Below, piece after piece: positions 22,247 to 33,713 of a stretch of 64,000 nucleotides of DNA. The notes under the pieces were generated by a model that was given only the letters and a program-made list of their open reading frames with translations, did not search any database and was not told where the DNA came from. The stretch covers positions 15,163,501-15,227,500 of the forward strand of contig CM065390.1 in NCBI GenBank assembly GCA_033060915.1. Reading direction: 5' to 3'. A program made the translations under genes and the position numbers. The stretch's first letter is position 1; the number at the start of each line of letters is the position of its first letter. The DNA comes from Euryodendron excelsum (Eukaryota > Streptophyta > Magnoliopsida > Ericales > Pentaphylacaceae).

Positions 22247-24490
22247 CTAAGCCTCTTCACTCTGGGCCCCCACAATTGCCTCCAGCTGGGTCTCGGTGGT
22301 TTGGACTTCTCCAGTGACATTCTGGTGGGCCCTTTCTTCGACCACTTGATCTGCGACATCCTGATCATTTGTAGGCGAGACTTCATCAAGGGGATCCAGA
22401 CCCAAGAAGTCCAAGTCAGGATATTTCTTGGGTGCTTTCTTCCTGGCTGCTTCAAAGCACTGGAGAAAAGTGGGCTCTAGTAGGGCCTCGAAGTCATCCC
22501 TGTCCTTAAACCCCTGAATGGCCTTGGCCCCTGCCCTCTTAAGCTCCTCGTCGAAGGCTGCTACGGTCCTCTCCAGCTCGTGCCTTTTGGCCTCCTTGGC
22601 CGAGAAATTCAGCAACAGCTTGTTAGCCTGCCTTGCGAGCCTTTCATTGTCGGTGTGAACCGACTTGAGCTCTTTCATAGCAGAATCCTTCTCGGCACAG
22701 GTAGTGGAGACATCGCCCTTTAGGTATTGAACCTCCTGGTTGAGCACTGAGATAGCCACCTTTTCCTCTTGAAGGGCCTTCTCCAAAGTCCCCAGACGGT
22801 GGCCCAGAGCCATGACCCTGGCAAAAGATTGAAAATCGAACAGTTGGAAGTTAAAAACTACACACAGGTCGAGGCAGAATGGAATGACAACTGCACAGGG
22901 GCTCACCTTAAATAGATCGTGGTTTGCGTCCCTGACCAGCCGTGGGTTCGGATGCTTGCTCAGCCTCGTGATGTCCGAGGGCTTTATTGCATCTGCCGCC
23001 CTCTCCCAAGCCATGTCCGAGTTGTCTAGAACGTTGGTCGGGGCAGAAGCACTTGGACTAGCGCGGGCTTAGGAGTCTACTGGCACAACTGCACTGCGCC
23101 TCGGCTGGGATCCCTCTGAATACCCTGGAGGGGGCCTGACGACTATGGAGACTTGGCCCTTCCCCTTATGGGGGGACGCCTTCTTGGGAGGAGGGGGGAG
23201 TTCCTTCTCTGCTGCTACGGCCTCGGTGGTCTTCTGGCCCTTGGATCCTGAGGCGCCCACCGCCACTGCCCTCTTCCTGGCCAAGTAGTTGATATCGACG
23301 CTCATCACCTCCGGCTCGAAAGTTGGCTGAGGTGCTGGAGGATCAGACTGGGCTGCTATGGGATCGGCCTGACCAACCACAGGAGACTGGCGATCTGCAA
23401 AGAGTAGTTAAAAAAGTCAGACAAGGATCAACATAACAAAAACAAAAATTTACTCACTCCTCTCACGTTCTGCAGCCAAAGCCTCTCTAGTCAGTTCGGG
23501 CCCCAAGAGATACTGGGCTAGCGCCTCGACGGTCACCAGGTCTTTGGCAGTCCAAAACTCGTACTCTTAGACCTTTTCTATAATCGCCTTGTGCTCTGCA
23601 AACAGAAGGGGCTTAACTCGACCTGACACCCGTAGGACACCTAAGTCAGAACTGACGACACATGAAACAAATGAAAAACGGAAGACTCAGGGAAAAGAAC
23701 ATACCCTTCTTCCTCGGGTAACCCTATTGCCTGGGGATCCGAGTAGAGAAGTCTGTCTCCCAGGGGCAAAACTCCCAGCCCTCTCCGTTAATGAAGAAGA
23801 ACCGGTCCTTCCAGTTCTTGTGTGAAGAAGGAAGCTCGCCAATCAGATCAAGCCCCATCGACCGACCTGAGAAGTACCAATAGCCCTTCCCACGCTCTGC
23901 TGGCCTGTAGCAATATGAGAATTCCTCTAGCGTCACGTCTCTTCCATAGACGATCTGCCAGAGGATCATACAACCCACCATGATTCGCCAGGCATTTGGC
24001 GCGAGCTGTCAGGGAGAGAGGCGTACCCCTGCAGAATTTCTCTAACTGGCCGAGGAAACGGCACGCGAAGACCGCCAGCCAGTGCGCCTTTGAAGATCGT
24101 TATCTCCCCCTCCTTGGCCGAGCACGCCCAATTTTTAGGATTGGGAACCCTACACTTTACCCCTTTTGTGATTTGGTACACCCGTCGAAGGGAAGCAACT
24201 TTCTCCCTATTGAGAGAGGAGGGAATCCCCACCGCTTCATACTCGAGGTCGTCCTCTTCCTCCCCCTCTCCCGGCTAGACCTCCTGAGCTCGGGCAACAA
24301 CCTCGGTGGGCTGATCTCGTCCTTCCTCGACACCAAAGTGGGTGGCCCCGGCCTCCCCTGATTCTGAAACTTCCAAGGACCCCCCGGAGTTCCCCACAGA
24401 GACCTCATCCTGGGTCCGGTGCCTTACGATTCGATACCCGTTAGAACCGGTCTCTTCCGAGTCTAAGCTAACACCCTCCGGATTTGACAT
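22247..24490 (-). pseudogene. Antisense spliced ORF of the Tat element (putative gypsy-type transposon family)
   Basis: On the strand opposite gag-pol. The likely start is the ATG at 24490-24488 (MSNPEG), although the frame extends upstream. After an in-frame stop (near 24275), a region with ITIFKGALAGGLRVPFPRPV leads through a one-base frameshift to QLAPNAWRIMVGCMILWQ and WKDRFFFINGEGWEF. This is the PF04195-like core annotated as putative gypsy type transposon. Consensus introns are visible at 23704-23596, 23457-23395 and 22906-22818. After the last intron comes a long coiled coil (KDSAMKELKSVHTDNERLAR) and a C-terminal domain with FKDRDDFEALLEP, ending at 22247. The function of these antisense proteins is unknown. 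At least two stops and one shift mean this copy is dead. Confidence 0.78.
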
Positions 24491-25118
24491 TGTGCCCAAG
24501 GGCCTAAAACCCTCAATCCTATCAAACACCGGCTTGAACATTTCACGCAGGTCCCCAAGAATGGACCCTAAGAATTCCGACCTATCAATAAACCACGAAA
24601 GGTTAGGAATCTGGCCCCTCCCCTCAAATACTGACACACAACGGGTAATCAACCACTACATGCAACCAAGGAACGAGTCTTACCATGATTCAAAGTGCCG
24701 GTGACGAGTTTCGAAGTAAGCCGGCGGTACGTCGCGTAAACTAGTTGCCCTTCAACTGGCCGGAGGCGATGAAGATGACGTTGGGGATGACGAAGGAGGT
24801 TTTTTTTTTCTCTCTCTCTTTTTCTCTGTGTATTTGGTAAAAAGCTCTAAGGGAAAAATGGGGGCAACAGCCTCACAAAACTCCCCCCACGTCTTTGAAA
24901 TCAACAGCCCAGATAGCCTGCGGTGATGGGATGCCAACAGCTGAGATGCGACGCGTCTTTTCGACTACTGATAACCAACCCCGAGCTGCCGTGTGGCGGC
25001 ATATGAAGTGACGCAACAGCACCCGTTATCATTGCTCCACCCCCGCCATAAATGCACTCCGTGTTTCGTGATCGGGCCGCCCTGTGGAATTCTTCTGGCC
25101 CCGAGCAGATGGCCAAAT

Positions 25119-25132
25119 GAATTGGGGGCATC
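25119..25132 (+). promoter_or_regulatory. Polypurine tract of the Tat element
   Basis: aattgggggcatc lies directly before the 3' LTR, the position expected for plus-strand primer formation. Confidence 0.65.
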
Positions 25133-25749
25133 TGGTGATGATGGTTTCCCGACCAGACCGAGGGTCGTATTATCTGTCGATCAGCACCGACCAGACCATG
25201 TCCTTCCCACGTCATCTTGCCTTTGCCCGACCAGGTCCCCCTAGGGCTCGTCCTCGACCTCCCGAGCAGACTGCCCTCTCGGAAGGGCACTCCGATTTGA
25301 TCGGCACCTCGACCGTGTCAATGGGGCCCACACCTGACACCGGACACCCTGGCATACACTAGGGGTGTGGGCGTGGCGTGTACTAGCAACAATCGTCATG
25401 CCTCCGACACCGTTCTGACACACGCCATCCTGGAGTGTAGAGAAGACCCTCTCAAGTGCCCTGTCACAGCTCTGACCTTCCAAGAAGAGGCCGCCACGTG
25501 CCCATGCAGGCATACAAGGCATTACGGCCAACCCCTTCGCAAGTACGCTAACAGACACAACCCAAGAGAAAACCCTAATACATTGTTTTTTCCTCTGTAT
25601 CAACTTGACCCTTGGAAATCTAACTTGAACATCGGAGGACTTTCAGCTGCCACCACACCGGTGGGTTTAGTGCTGGAGATCACCGACCAGCTAGCAGGGA
25701 GTTCACCTTAAACTTGGGGGCAAGATACCACAAGTTTGCTGCATCATCA
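25133..25749 (+). repeat. 3' LTR of the Tat element
   Basis: 617 bp, TGGTGATGATGG to TGCATCATCA, partner of 15557-16193. It has fewer CpG-to-TpG/CpA changes than the 5' LTR at most differing sites. Confidence 0.93.
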
Positions 25750-25754
25750 CCTTG
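25750..25754 (+). repeat. Target-site duplication ccttg, right
   Basis: Identical to 15552-15556. Confidence 0.93.
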
Positions 25755-26017
25755 TAATTTTCAGAAGAAGTGAAAGAAAATAAAATGATAAGGTGATATG
25801 TAGTAACACATGATAAGGTGATATGTACTGATTATATCAACGACAGCTAAAGGGGAGAAAAAAAAGCTGTGATGTAGCCATCGCATGTTAAATTGCACAA
25901 TATTTTAATATATACTTGGATGATCTTTGTGGAATATGAGAATTGCTCAAGAGGAATTAACAGCCTATTGAGCAAAGCTATAGTATTTTGATACTTTATA
26001 ATTTGAAAAAAAAATTC

Positions 26018-26349
26018 AGAAATATTTAGGTAAGTTTTGAATGTTTTTAATGATTAAATTTTGATAATTAAATTTTTCTATTATTATATTTCTAAATATA
26101 TTATGATATAATTATGACATCACAATTCGATTTCGACTGAACCGCTAACCGTTGACCCAATCACTTTTTTAGTTCGCTAAAATTTTATTTAGAAATATTT
26201 AGGTAAGTTTTGAATGTTTTTAATGATTAAATTTTGATAATTAAATTTATCTATTATTATATTTCTAAATATATTATGATATAATTATGACATCACAATT
26301 CGATTTCGATTGAACCGCTGACCCTTGACCCAATCACTTTTTTAGTTCG
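26018..26349 (+). repeat. 173-bp tandem duplication
   Basis: Unit 1 is 26018-26190 and unit 2 is 26191-26349. Both begin agaaatatttaggtaag and contain gacatcacaattcgatttcg, with a handful of substitutions, so this is a recent local duplication. Confidence 0.92.
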
Positions 26350-26553
26350 TTTAATGGTTTGGCTGTTAAAACATTGCTTTGGTGGCCTAACTGAACTTTG
26401 CTTCAGTAGATTATTATGTCATTACTTTAGAACGTCCTGATCTATTATGTTAGAGGAAAACACTGACAATGATTTTTGTCCTGTTTTTACCTTAGAATAT
26501 TATAACCAATCCCCTTTTTTTTTTTTTTTGTTCTTTCATAAGTAATGTTTTAA

Positions 26554-27104
26554 CTTAGGAAGCGTGGACATTCCGTTTAGGGTATTGTAGGCATTTTAGA
26601 CACAAACTCTTTAGACACGTCAATTGGCGTGTCTAATATTTTTATCAATATTTTTTTCAGTGGACACATTGGGGACACGTGTTTCCCTTAGTTGGACATG
26701 TTTTGGCCCACAACAAGGTTGAAATGTTATTTTATCATGAATTAAATGGAGTCAAATTTATAGATTTCAAAACTTTAAATATCAAAATATAAAACACCCA
26801 AATCCAATTATTGACATCAATCAAATTTATAGATTTTAAAACTTTAAACACTGAAACATAAAACATCCAAATCCAATTATTGACATCTTTAACTTCTTGG
26901 TCATTGTATTATAATTATAAACTTGTTTAAAAATTTTCATCTTGTTTTTATTGATTTATAGATATTACATTAATATCCATAGCCTATAAAAATATATAAA
27001 ATTTTATTTTTTGTTGTGTCTTGCCGTATCCGTATCCTCATTTTTTTAAAATGTCATGTCCCGTATCCATATCCCCACCTATGTCTGTATCTGTGCTTCT
27101 TAGG
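26554..27104. mobile_element. Possible TIR element
   Basis: The left end cttaggaagcgtggacat and the right end (reversed) cctaagaagcacagatac form an imperfect inverted pair. Tandem variants of gtatccgtatcc lie near the right end. No coding frame. The target duplication is unclear. It resembles widespread plant non-autonomous DNA elements, but the superfamily is not assigned. Confidence 0.4.
26752..26887 (+). repeat. 69-bp tandem pair
   Basis: Units start at 26752 and 26821, each beginning tcaaatttatagattt and ending ccaattattgacatc, with a few substitutions. Confidence 0.88.
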
Positions 27105-27466
27105 TTGTAAGCAATACTTTCAATTTTTATCAAATTGGAAATGTAGGCATTTACTGTGGATCTTATTCACTAAAATCTGGTAGTAGACGTTCAGGACTAA
27201 TACAAGCTTGAAGACACAATTTGTTTTACCACCAAAAACTCAATTAATTCCTCGCCATTGCTGGAGCCTAGATGTGAAAGAATCTGGCTTAATTCACCTC
27301 ACCCTGAAAACTTAAGCTGATTGACATGCTGCGATTTTCCTGAATTGACAAACCAACTTTTATATGCTTAATCAAAACTTAAGCTTCTTCTAACTCCTAA
27401 ATACTTTATTCCAAAGTTGTTACGCGAACTTTTTCCCAGTATGTAGTCAATAGCAGGACTAAACAC

Positions 27467-29958
27467 ACAAAAATTTACTGATCTTGGCCAACAATAGAAT
27501 TGTGAGATTCCCTAATCTGAGAATAACAATATTTAAAAACTGTGAAAATAGAATTTTGTTTCATTCATTAAGGCCCTGGAGAGAGATTTTCTTCATATAT
27601 ACTCTGTGATCCACTGATCCATAGCTATTGGATTCATATTTTCTTATCTTATAATGAAGATTTTCTATGTTCTTTCTATTTTTTATCTTTAGTTTTAGAC
27701 TCTTTTTCCTATAACATTTTGCACACAATGTATTTATACATGGACAAATTGGTCTGTAGTGTGTAGATGGACATGTTTCTGGCCCATTTGTCTTTTACTG
27801 ATCTTGCCTTCATCTACATATTGGAGTGTATGTTGCTGTTATGTTTCCTATGTCTATTGTACATTGCTTTGTGCTCCACTATTTCCGTCCAATCTATCTC
27901 AAATCTCTTAAGAATTTTGCCCAAAATGTAATTGTCTAGTATTTTTAGAAGCATCTTATCTTGACAGTATCATAGCATTCTTAAATTTTCTTTTATAGGA
28001 TAATGCAGCGATGGAGCTCCTAGACTAAGATCAACATAATTTTTTCTGGTTCTGGGATTTTATGAATGGGTGAGCAAGTGACCTGGTCCACTTGTTTGAT
28101 TAGATGCTCGTAAATGCAGCAGAGGTCTTCCAGAATCCGAAAGAGTTTTCAGAAACCAAAGAGTATATGGAAAAATGAAAGCTCTTCCAGAATCCAAGTA
28201 ATAGTAGCCAAATCGGTTAACTTTGCTCTAGCATCCCTATGTACTGGTTATGTAGGTCAATTTTTAGGTTGTAGTCAATTTTAATTTTTTTTTGATAAGT
28301 AGGTTATGGACTTGTAGTCAATTTTATCGGACACCAAGTGGAAGACCTGTTTGTTCAATGAGTGGAAGTCAGATGGGATAACAATCAGAGAGAAAATCAG
28401 CAATTTAATATATAATAAAGTACCTTTAAATCAGGTCCGTACCGTACAACATTGGTAAAATTCAATGTTTTGCAGTATTGGTTGAGATTATGGATAGATA
28501 AGGGATTTGGCCAAAACCCTTCTTACCATGAGATTAGAAGTACTTTTTGAAGGAAATAACTTGCCGTCACTTGAGGCACCTTATATGACTATGAGCAGGG
28601 ATTGAAGGTCTGTAGATGTCTTATCATATTAGATTGCTAACAGAACTCTAAGGAGTTGAAATATTAATTAAGTATTTGGTTAATTATTTATCTGGGACAT
28701 TGTTTTCCAAATGTTAATATGCTTATTATCTTTCCTTCACAAGTGAATGCTGCAACAAATCTATGAAGTTATGCATGATAAACCACAGGAGTGTGCATTT
28801 CGGAAACAGATAATTACAAGTATGAAATCCTCTTATATGCTAGTAACTCATTGGAACGAGGTCACTTTCATTACAAGGTTGCAATTTTAGCTGTGGGCTA
28901 ACTACGACCTGAATCTGATTTCTAAGTTCAGTATGCGACTCTAGGCTTTAGGATTAGTCTGTCTTGAAGAATAAGTGTGATGTTTTGTTGGATCCAGCCT
29001 GAATTACTAGCTTGTTGAATTTGTTAATTAGCTAGTGCACAAAATTGTTTGGCAATAGTTGAACTTGAAGGCTGAAGCCAAAATTTTCCTGATGACAACC
29101 GTACCTCTTGTCGACTGAGCTCTGAGGTCAAGATAGGGCTGGGCCAAGTCAGCATGAACTCAATTTTAGGCCTGAAATGTGAGCCGAACTTAGACTTGCC
29201 TCACGAGGCATGGTGCGACCTGCTTTGGTTGTTGACAGAAAGGCCAAGTGCAGGGCACCCAACTCAATTCATAGCTATATCAGCAACACATTTTATAAAC
29301 CTAATATTAGAAGTTGCACAAACATGTAGAAATATAATGACTTTTTACTTACATCATGTGATTTTGTTTGACAAGTGATTCAAGGGAACATGCTTTATTT
29401 AGTCTTCAAATTTGTGAAAGGTTTTTAAATAATTCACATCACATGCCTCACCAACACACACACACGCACAAAAATAAACAAATAAATGAATGAATGAATG
29501 AATGAATAAAAAAGATAAAAGGGAACTAATGCCATATGTTGTGTCTGCAGACCGAAGAAACTGGACTTTGTTAACTAAGATGGGAAGGCAGCAACAAATA
29601 CTATCCTCTTACATTATTTGGATGGGCATCATCAAAGGCTTTAAAAGTTGAATAGCCCTGTTTTCCGTGCTTGAACTTATGATGGAGATGAGAAACCTCA
29701 GTGGGACATGAGTGGATGCTAAGATCTGTGGTTTATATTTTGGGGATTTGTTATTGATCTAGAGAGGATGACTCTCACTAGTGGATTGATGGAATTGTTT
29801 GTCTGCTATTAAAAACAGGAGGAAGATGAGCAAAACCAGAAGTGCTGCAATAAGAGAATGAGACTTGACTACACCAAGTAAGCTTCTTTTTGTTTTTTGT
29901 TTTTGGGTAGTCTTTAAATGCACTTCTCATTTGCAAGCTATGAAGTTTCTGATTTCTG

Positions 29959-30009
<51 letters not shown>

Positions 30010-30010
30010 A

Positions 30011-30065
<55 letters not shown>

Positions 30066-30170
30066 TCCTCTAAATAAAGGAAAAGAGAACATAAAATGCT
30101 TCTGATGTTAGAAATCAGTTGATGTAAGTAGAATTTCAAATATAAATAGATACCGGTAGAATAAGATAGA
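27467..30170. other. Non-coding left flank, copy 2
   Basis: Counterpart of 1-2606. No gene. Contains the expanded poly-C tract at 29960-30062. Confidence 0.6.
29960..30062 (+). repeat. Poly-C tract (50 C, AT, 51 C)
   Basis: C runs at 29960-30009 and 30012-30062, separated only by AT. In copy 1 the same place (2492-2508) is cccctcccctcccct, so the tract arose from short C blocks after duplication, or is an assembly error. The opposite strand is a perfect G run able to form quadruplexes. Confidence 0.9.
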
Positions 30171-30202
30171 GACCTTCTTAAGATTCAAGGATGGTAGATC
30201 GG

Positions 30203-31860
30203 GGCTTTTATGCAAACTGGACATTTAGAAGGCTTATGATCATATAAACTGGGATTTTCTGATGAGGGTTTTGGACAAAATGGGTTTTGGAGTTACCTGG
30301 AGGAAATGGATCCTCTTTTACATTTCTTCGGTGAAATTTTTGGTCTTGATTAATGGTTCTCCGGCAGGTTTCTTCCAATCCCATAGAGGTTTACGTCAAG
30401 GGGACCCTCTCTCTCCCCTGTTTTTTATTTTGGGGACGGAAGTACTCAACAGTATGAATCGGAAAGCAATTTTTGGGAATTTTTTAGAGGGTTTTGAGGT
30501 GGGTAGAGTACGTGATCATATTATCTCGGTGTCTCACCTTCTTTATGCGGATGATACCTTGCTCTTCTGTGGGGCAAATGAGTAGCAGCTGGCTTAATTG
30601 AGATGTGTTCTGCTTTGTTTCGAATCTGTTTCTGGTTTAAAAGTGAATCTTGCAGAGTCTTCTTTGATTCCTATAGGTGTGGTGCTAAACATTGAATATT
30701 TAACATCCATTCTGGGTTGTAAGGTGGAGAGCCTACCCTCCACGTATTTAGGTTTGCCTTTTGGAGTGTCCTTCAAAGCCAAGGATTTTTGAGATGGAGT
30801 CATTGAGAGATTCCAATCGAGGTTGGTAGGTTGGAAAAAGCAATATCTCTGAAAAGGTGGGAGACTTACTCTGATCAAGAGTACTTTTTCAAGTTTGCCT
30901 ACTTATTTGATGATGTCTCTCTTTACCATTCCATTCACAGTGGCTAAGAGACTTAAGAAGCTTCAACGAGATTTTTTATGGGGTGGTAATGGTGAAGAGT
31001 TCAAATATCACTTGGTTGATTGGAATACAGTGTGTTCTTCCCTTAGAGCAGGTGGGTTAGGGATTCGCAAGTTTGCATTATTCAATCAAGCTCTTTTGGG
31101 AAAATGGTTATGGAGGTATGCGTGTGAAAGAGACAACTATTGGAGGCATGTTGTGTTATCTAAGTATTATGGGAACTGGGGAGATTGGACCACTACACAA
31201 GTCTCGATTTCACATGGGAAAGGTCTTTGGAAGGGTATTAGGAGCATGGAGAGCTGGCATAATTTATGAGATTAGACTAGTTTTGAGGTGGGCAATGGGA
31301 ATAGAGTTCGTTTCTAGAGTCATCGGTGGAGCAGAGAAGAGAGCTTGGGCTTCTACTTTCCTAACATTGCTAGGACTGACACCAACAGAGATGCAACGGT
31401 AGGGAATCACCTTGTTTGTAATGGTGATCATATTTTTTGGGACATTGCTTTTAGAAGGGAGTTAAATGATTGGGAGACGGAAGAACTAGTTGAACTTCTA
31501 GGTATCCTTTACAGCTTCTCTATTAAAGGAGAAAGTGATGACTCCTTACGATGGACAAGTAGTGGTACAAGTAGTTTTAAGGTAAAATCCTTCTTCTCAG
31601 TCTTACAAGGCTATCAATCTAGCTCTTTCCCTTAAAAAGGAATTTGGATCTCAAAGGTTCCTTCCAAGGTGTCTTTCTTTTCTTGGACAGCATCTCATGG
31701 TAAGATACTCACCATTGACAACCTCATTAGAAGGTGTCAAATTCATGTCAATTGGTGTTCTATGTGTAAGGCTGATGGGGAATCAGTTGATCACCTCTTT
31801 ACTCATTGTCGCGTGGCTTTTGAGATCCAGTGTCTTATTCTAGGATGGTTTGGCATTTAG
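30203..31860 (+). pseudogene. LINE reverse transcriptase / zf-RVT remnant, copy 2
   Basis: Same domains as the copy 1 remnant: GLRQGDPLSP and LLYADDTLLF are intact, but the frame has more damage. Extra stops occur after the YADD block (about 30583) and in the fingers-to-thumb region (about 30790), and a shift affects the region after 31260. The zf-RVT Cys/His cluster at about 31760-31810 is readable. Confidence 0.85.
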
Positions 31861-31868
31861 TGGGTTTT

Positions 31869-33329
31869 TTATCGCTCCTGAATAGCGTAATTTATATCCG
31901 TCAGTGTACGGTTATGATATAGTAATAATATCTTGGTAAGTTCGAGATCGAACCACAAGAAATATGGATGGAATCTAGTAAAACTCACTTTGTAAAAGTA
32001 GAAGTCTCGAGAAAAACAACTCTAAAATGTAAAGGGAAATTTGATTTGAGAATTGGTTTGAGAAATTATTCTAGGCAATGAAAATAAATTTATACTAAGA
32101 AAACTTGATTAGATAACCATAAGCAAAAGGTCTTGGCATGACTGATCCAGTTAATAGGCCTACAAGTAGATCCCCAAGATAGCTGTGAGTAAATAATCTC
32201 AAGATTTGATTATCCTCTTGGAGTTGATATTCAATTATTTACAAGTGTTCATACCAGGGTCACATTCATACATATCCTAGTTTATAAACCTGTCTACAAA
32301 ATATGTTTGAAGCTTAATCAAGAACAGTAGATTTCTAAAGTACTCCTAATAGGAATATGTAAACAATTATAATCAATACCCTTATCAGAAATTCTAGGTA
32401 TACATATCTCTGCTTACAAATCAGTTTATACATACATGCTAGATATGATCAAGAATATTGTTTTCAAAGATATTCATGGGCAAGAAAATAAATCTTGGTT
32501 CAAGATCTTAAAATCTTGAAAAATAAAAAACTATCTTGAATCTCTACTTGTAACCTACTTACCTTTTCAATCCATGCCAAGAAAAAGATTTAGCAACTTA
32601 AAGCCATAAGAAAGCACATGAAAATTATATTGAAAGCTTGCAACAATTGAAATAACATCAAATCTTGAATATGAAGAAAAACTAAATAAATACAAAAATG
32701 AGAATTCTTGAAAGATGAAAAGATCAATAAAACTATTCCTACCCCTAAAACTACTCTAATTCTAGGGTTTCCTAACTCTTCATAAAGTTTTCTAACTCTT
32801 CTCCTTTAAAAAAGAACTCCTATGGGCTTAAAAAGACCTTAATTCTAACCCTAAAAAAATTCTGGCCCGCAGCGGGGCGTTCGAACAGCTTTCAGACGGC
32901 TTCCAGACAACCTTCCAGACTTAGTCAATTTTTTACAGTCTCACCAATGCAGCCATTGCCTGTCCGGAAGGGTCCCCGGATGGCCAGTGTGCCTTCACGA
33001 AAGTTGTAGATCTCGAAAAGTTGTATAAAATCGACATATTATGGGCCGTAATAACCTTCTTGGTTTGAGAGATATGACCTTCCAAAGTTTCAGCTCTGCG
33101 TGCTTCAATAGCATGTACCACAACTTCAACGGCTTGTACTCTAGCAGCATCCTCTTAAAACCTATGTCCGAAATGTATCCGAAATCCTTCTATTTATGCT
33201 CAAAACCTATACAAAGCATAATAAATTTAGTTAGTACTAAAACATAACTAAAAAGACATGTAAAATCATAAATTAACATTAACAAAACACTAATTAAGTC
33301 CTTAGAATTGCACTTTTGAAGTACAATCA
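31869..33329 (-). mobile_element. 1.46 kb insertion nested in the copy 2 LINE
   Basis: Absent from the copy 1 LINE. Flanked by gtttt at 31864-31868 and 33330-33334, a 5-bp target duplication. On the minus strand it begins TGATTGTACTTC and ends GGAGCGATAA, so it has an LTR-like start but not a clean CA end. A GC-richer patch (32870-33130) and a leader-like A/G-rich part suggest an LTR or a short non-autonomous element on the minus strand. No protein domain is recognised. Confidence 0.6.
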
Positions 33330-33713
33330 GTTTTCCCCAAGCATGTGGTTAATCTTTTATGCTCGATGAGGGAGGCGAGAGTTGGAAGGCGAATGAAAAA
33401 GGCTTGGCACTTGGCGCCTTTAACTTTGATGTGGTGTATTTAGTGCGAACGGAACAATAGAACATTTGAAGGAATTGAAACCTTTTTTGTACAGATTAGA
33501 AGTAGATTTATGACCTTAATGTATCGTTGGTTTGAGAAGGTGTAGATCCTTCCCCAAACCAATTTATAGACTTTGTGAATTTTTGTGAGTAGTCTTTTTG
33601 TATAGAAGGCTTTGGCCTTTCTGATTCTTGTTGTAAGGGTGGCACTCCCTTTGTGCCGACTTTGTTTTATAATACTTTTACTTATCAAAAATAAATAAAT
33701 AAAACCTTCTTAA

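Larger units (their letters stand above)
15557..25749 (+). mobile_element. Tat-lineage Ty3/gypsy LTR retrotransposon (non-autonomous by decay)
   Basis: A 10,193-bp element with both LTRs (15557-16193 and 25133-25749) and an exact 5-bp target duplication ccttg (15552-15556 and 25750-25754). Order: LTR, primer-binding site, gag, protease, RT, gypsy RNase H, second archaeal-type RNase H, integrase, 58-bp tandem repeats, antisense spliced ORF, polypurine tract, LTR. The second RNase H, the antisense ORF and the tandem repeat before the 3' LTR are hallmarks of the plant Tat group (Ogre/Retand-like). Stops and frameshifts in every domain show that it is dead. Copy 2 preserves the empty site, so the insertion is on one duplicate only. 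Confidence 0.95.
1..25785 (+). repeat. Segmental tandem duplication, copy 1
   Basis: Collinear with 27467-45941: both intervals begin with the same sequence (position 1 matches 27467) and run in the same order through LINE, decayed gene, MITE and LBD gene. A by-eye comparison of the first 160 bases gives four substitutions. The homology ends around 25785, in the A-rich run just after the right target duplication of the Tat element. Copy 1 carries insertions absent from copy 2: the Tat element 15557-25749, an intronic fold-back 12261-12824 and a probable solo LTR 13964-15320. It lacks 4.5 kb found in copy 2 upstream of the LBD gene. The left end of the unit lies outside the window. Confidence 0.93.
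25786..27466. other. Spacer between the visible duplicate blocks
   Basis: AT-rich and without a gene. It probably belongs to the duplicated unit, its partner lying before position 1. It contains a 173-bp tandem pair, a possible TIR element and a 69-bp tandem pair, listed separately. Confidence 0.5.
30182..33701 (+). mobile_element. 5'-truncated L1-type LINE, copy 2, with a nested insertion
   Basis: Counterpart of 2619-4684. Target duplications are at 30170-30181 and 33702-33713. It is interrupted at 31869-33329 by a 1461-bp insertion, and its tail is shorter than in copy 1. Confidence 0.88.

Noticed and set aside
15557..25749. Element treated as intact and autonomous
   Set aside because: Every domain has stops or shifts, and the RT box is YVND.
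25786..27466. CRISPR-like spaced repeats
   Set aside because: The repeats are adjacent tandem pairs in a plant genome, with no regular spacers.
29865..30139. Poly-proline and poly-glycine proteins
   Set aside because: Translation of the poly-C tract on either strand.
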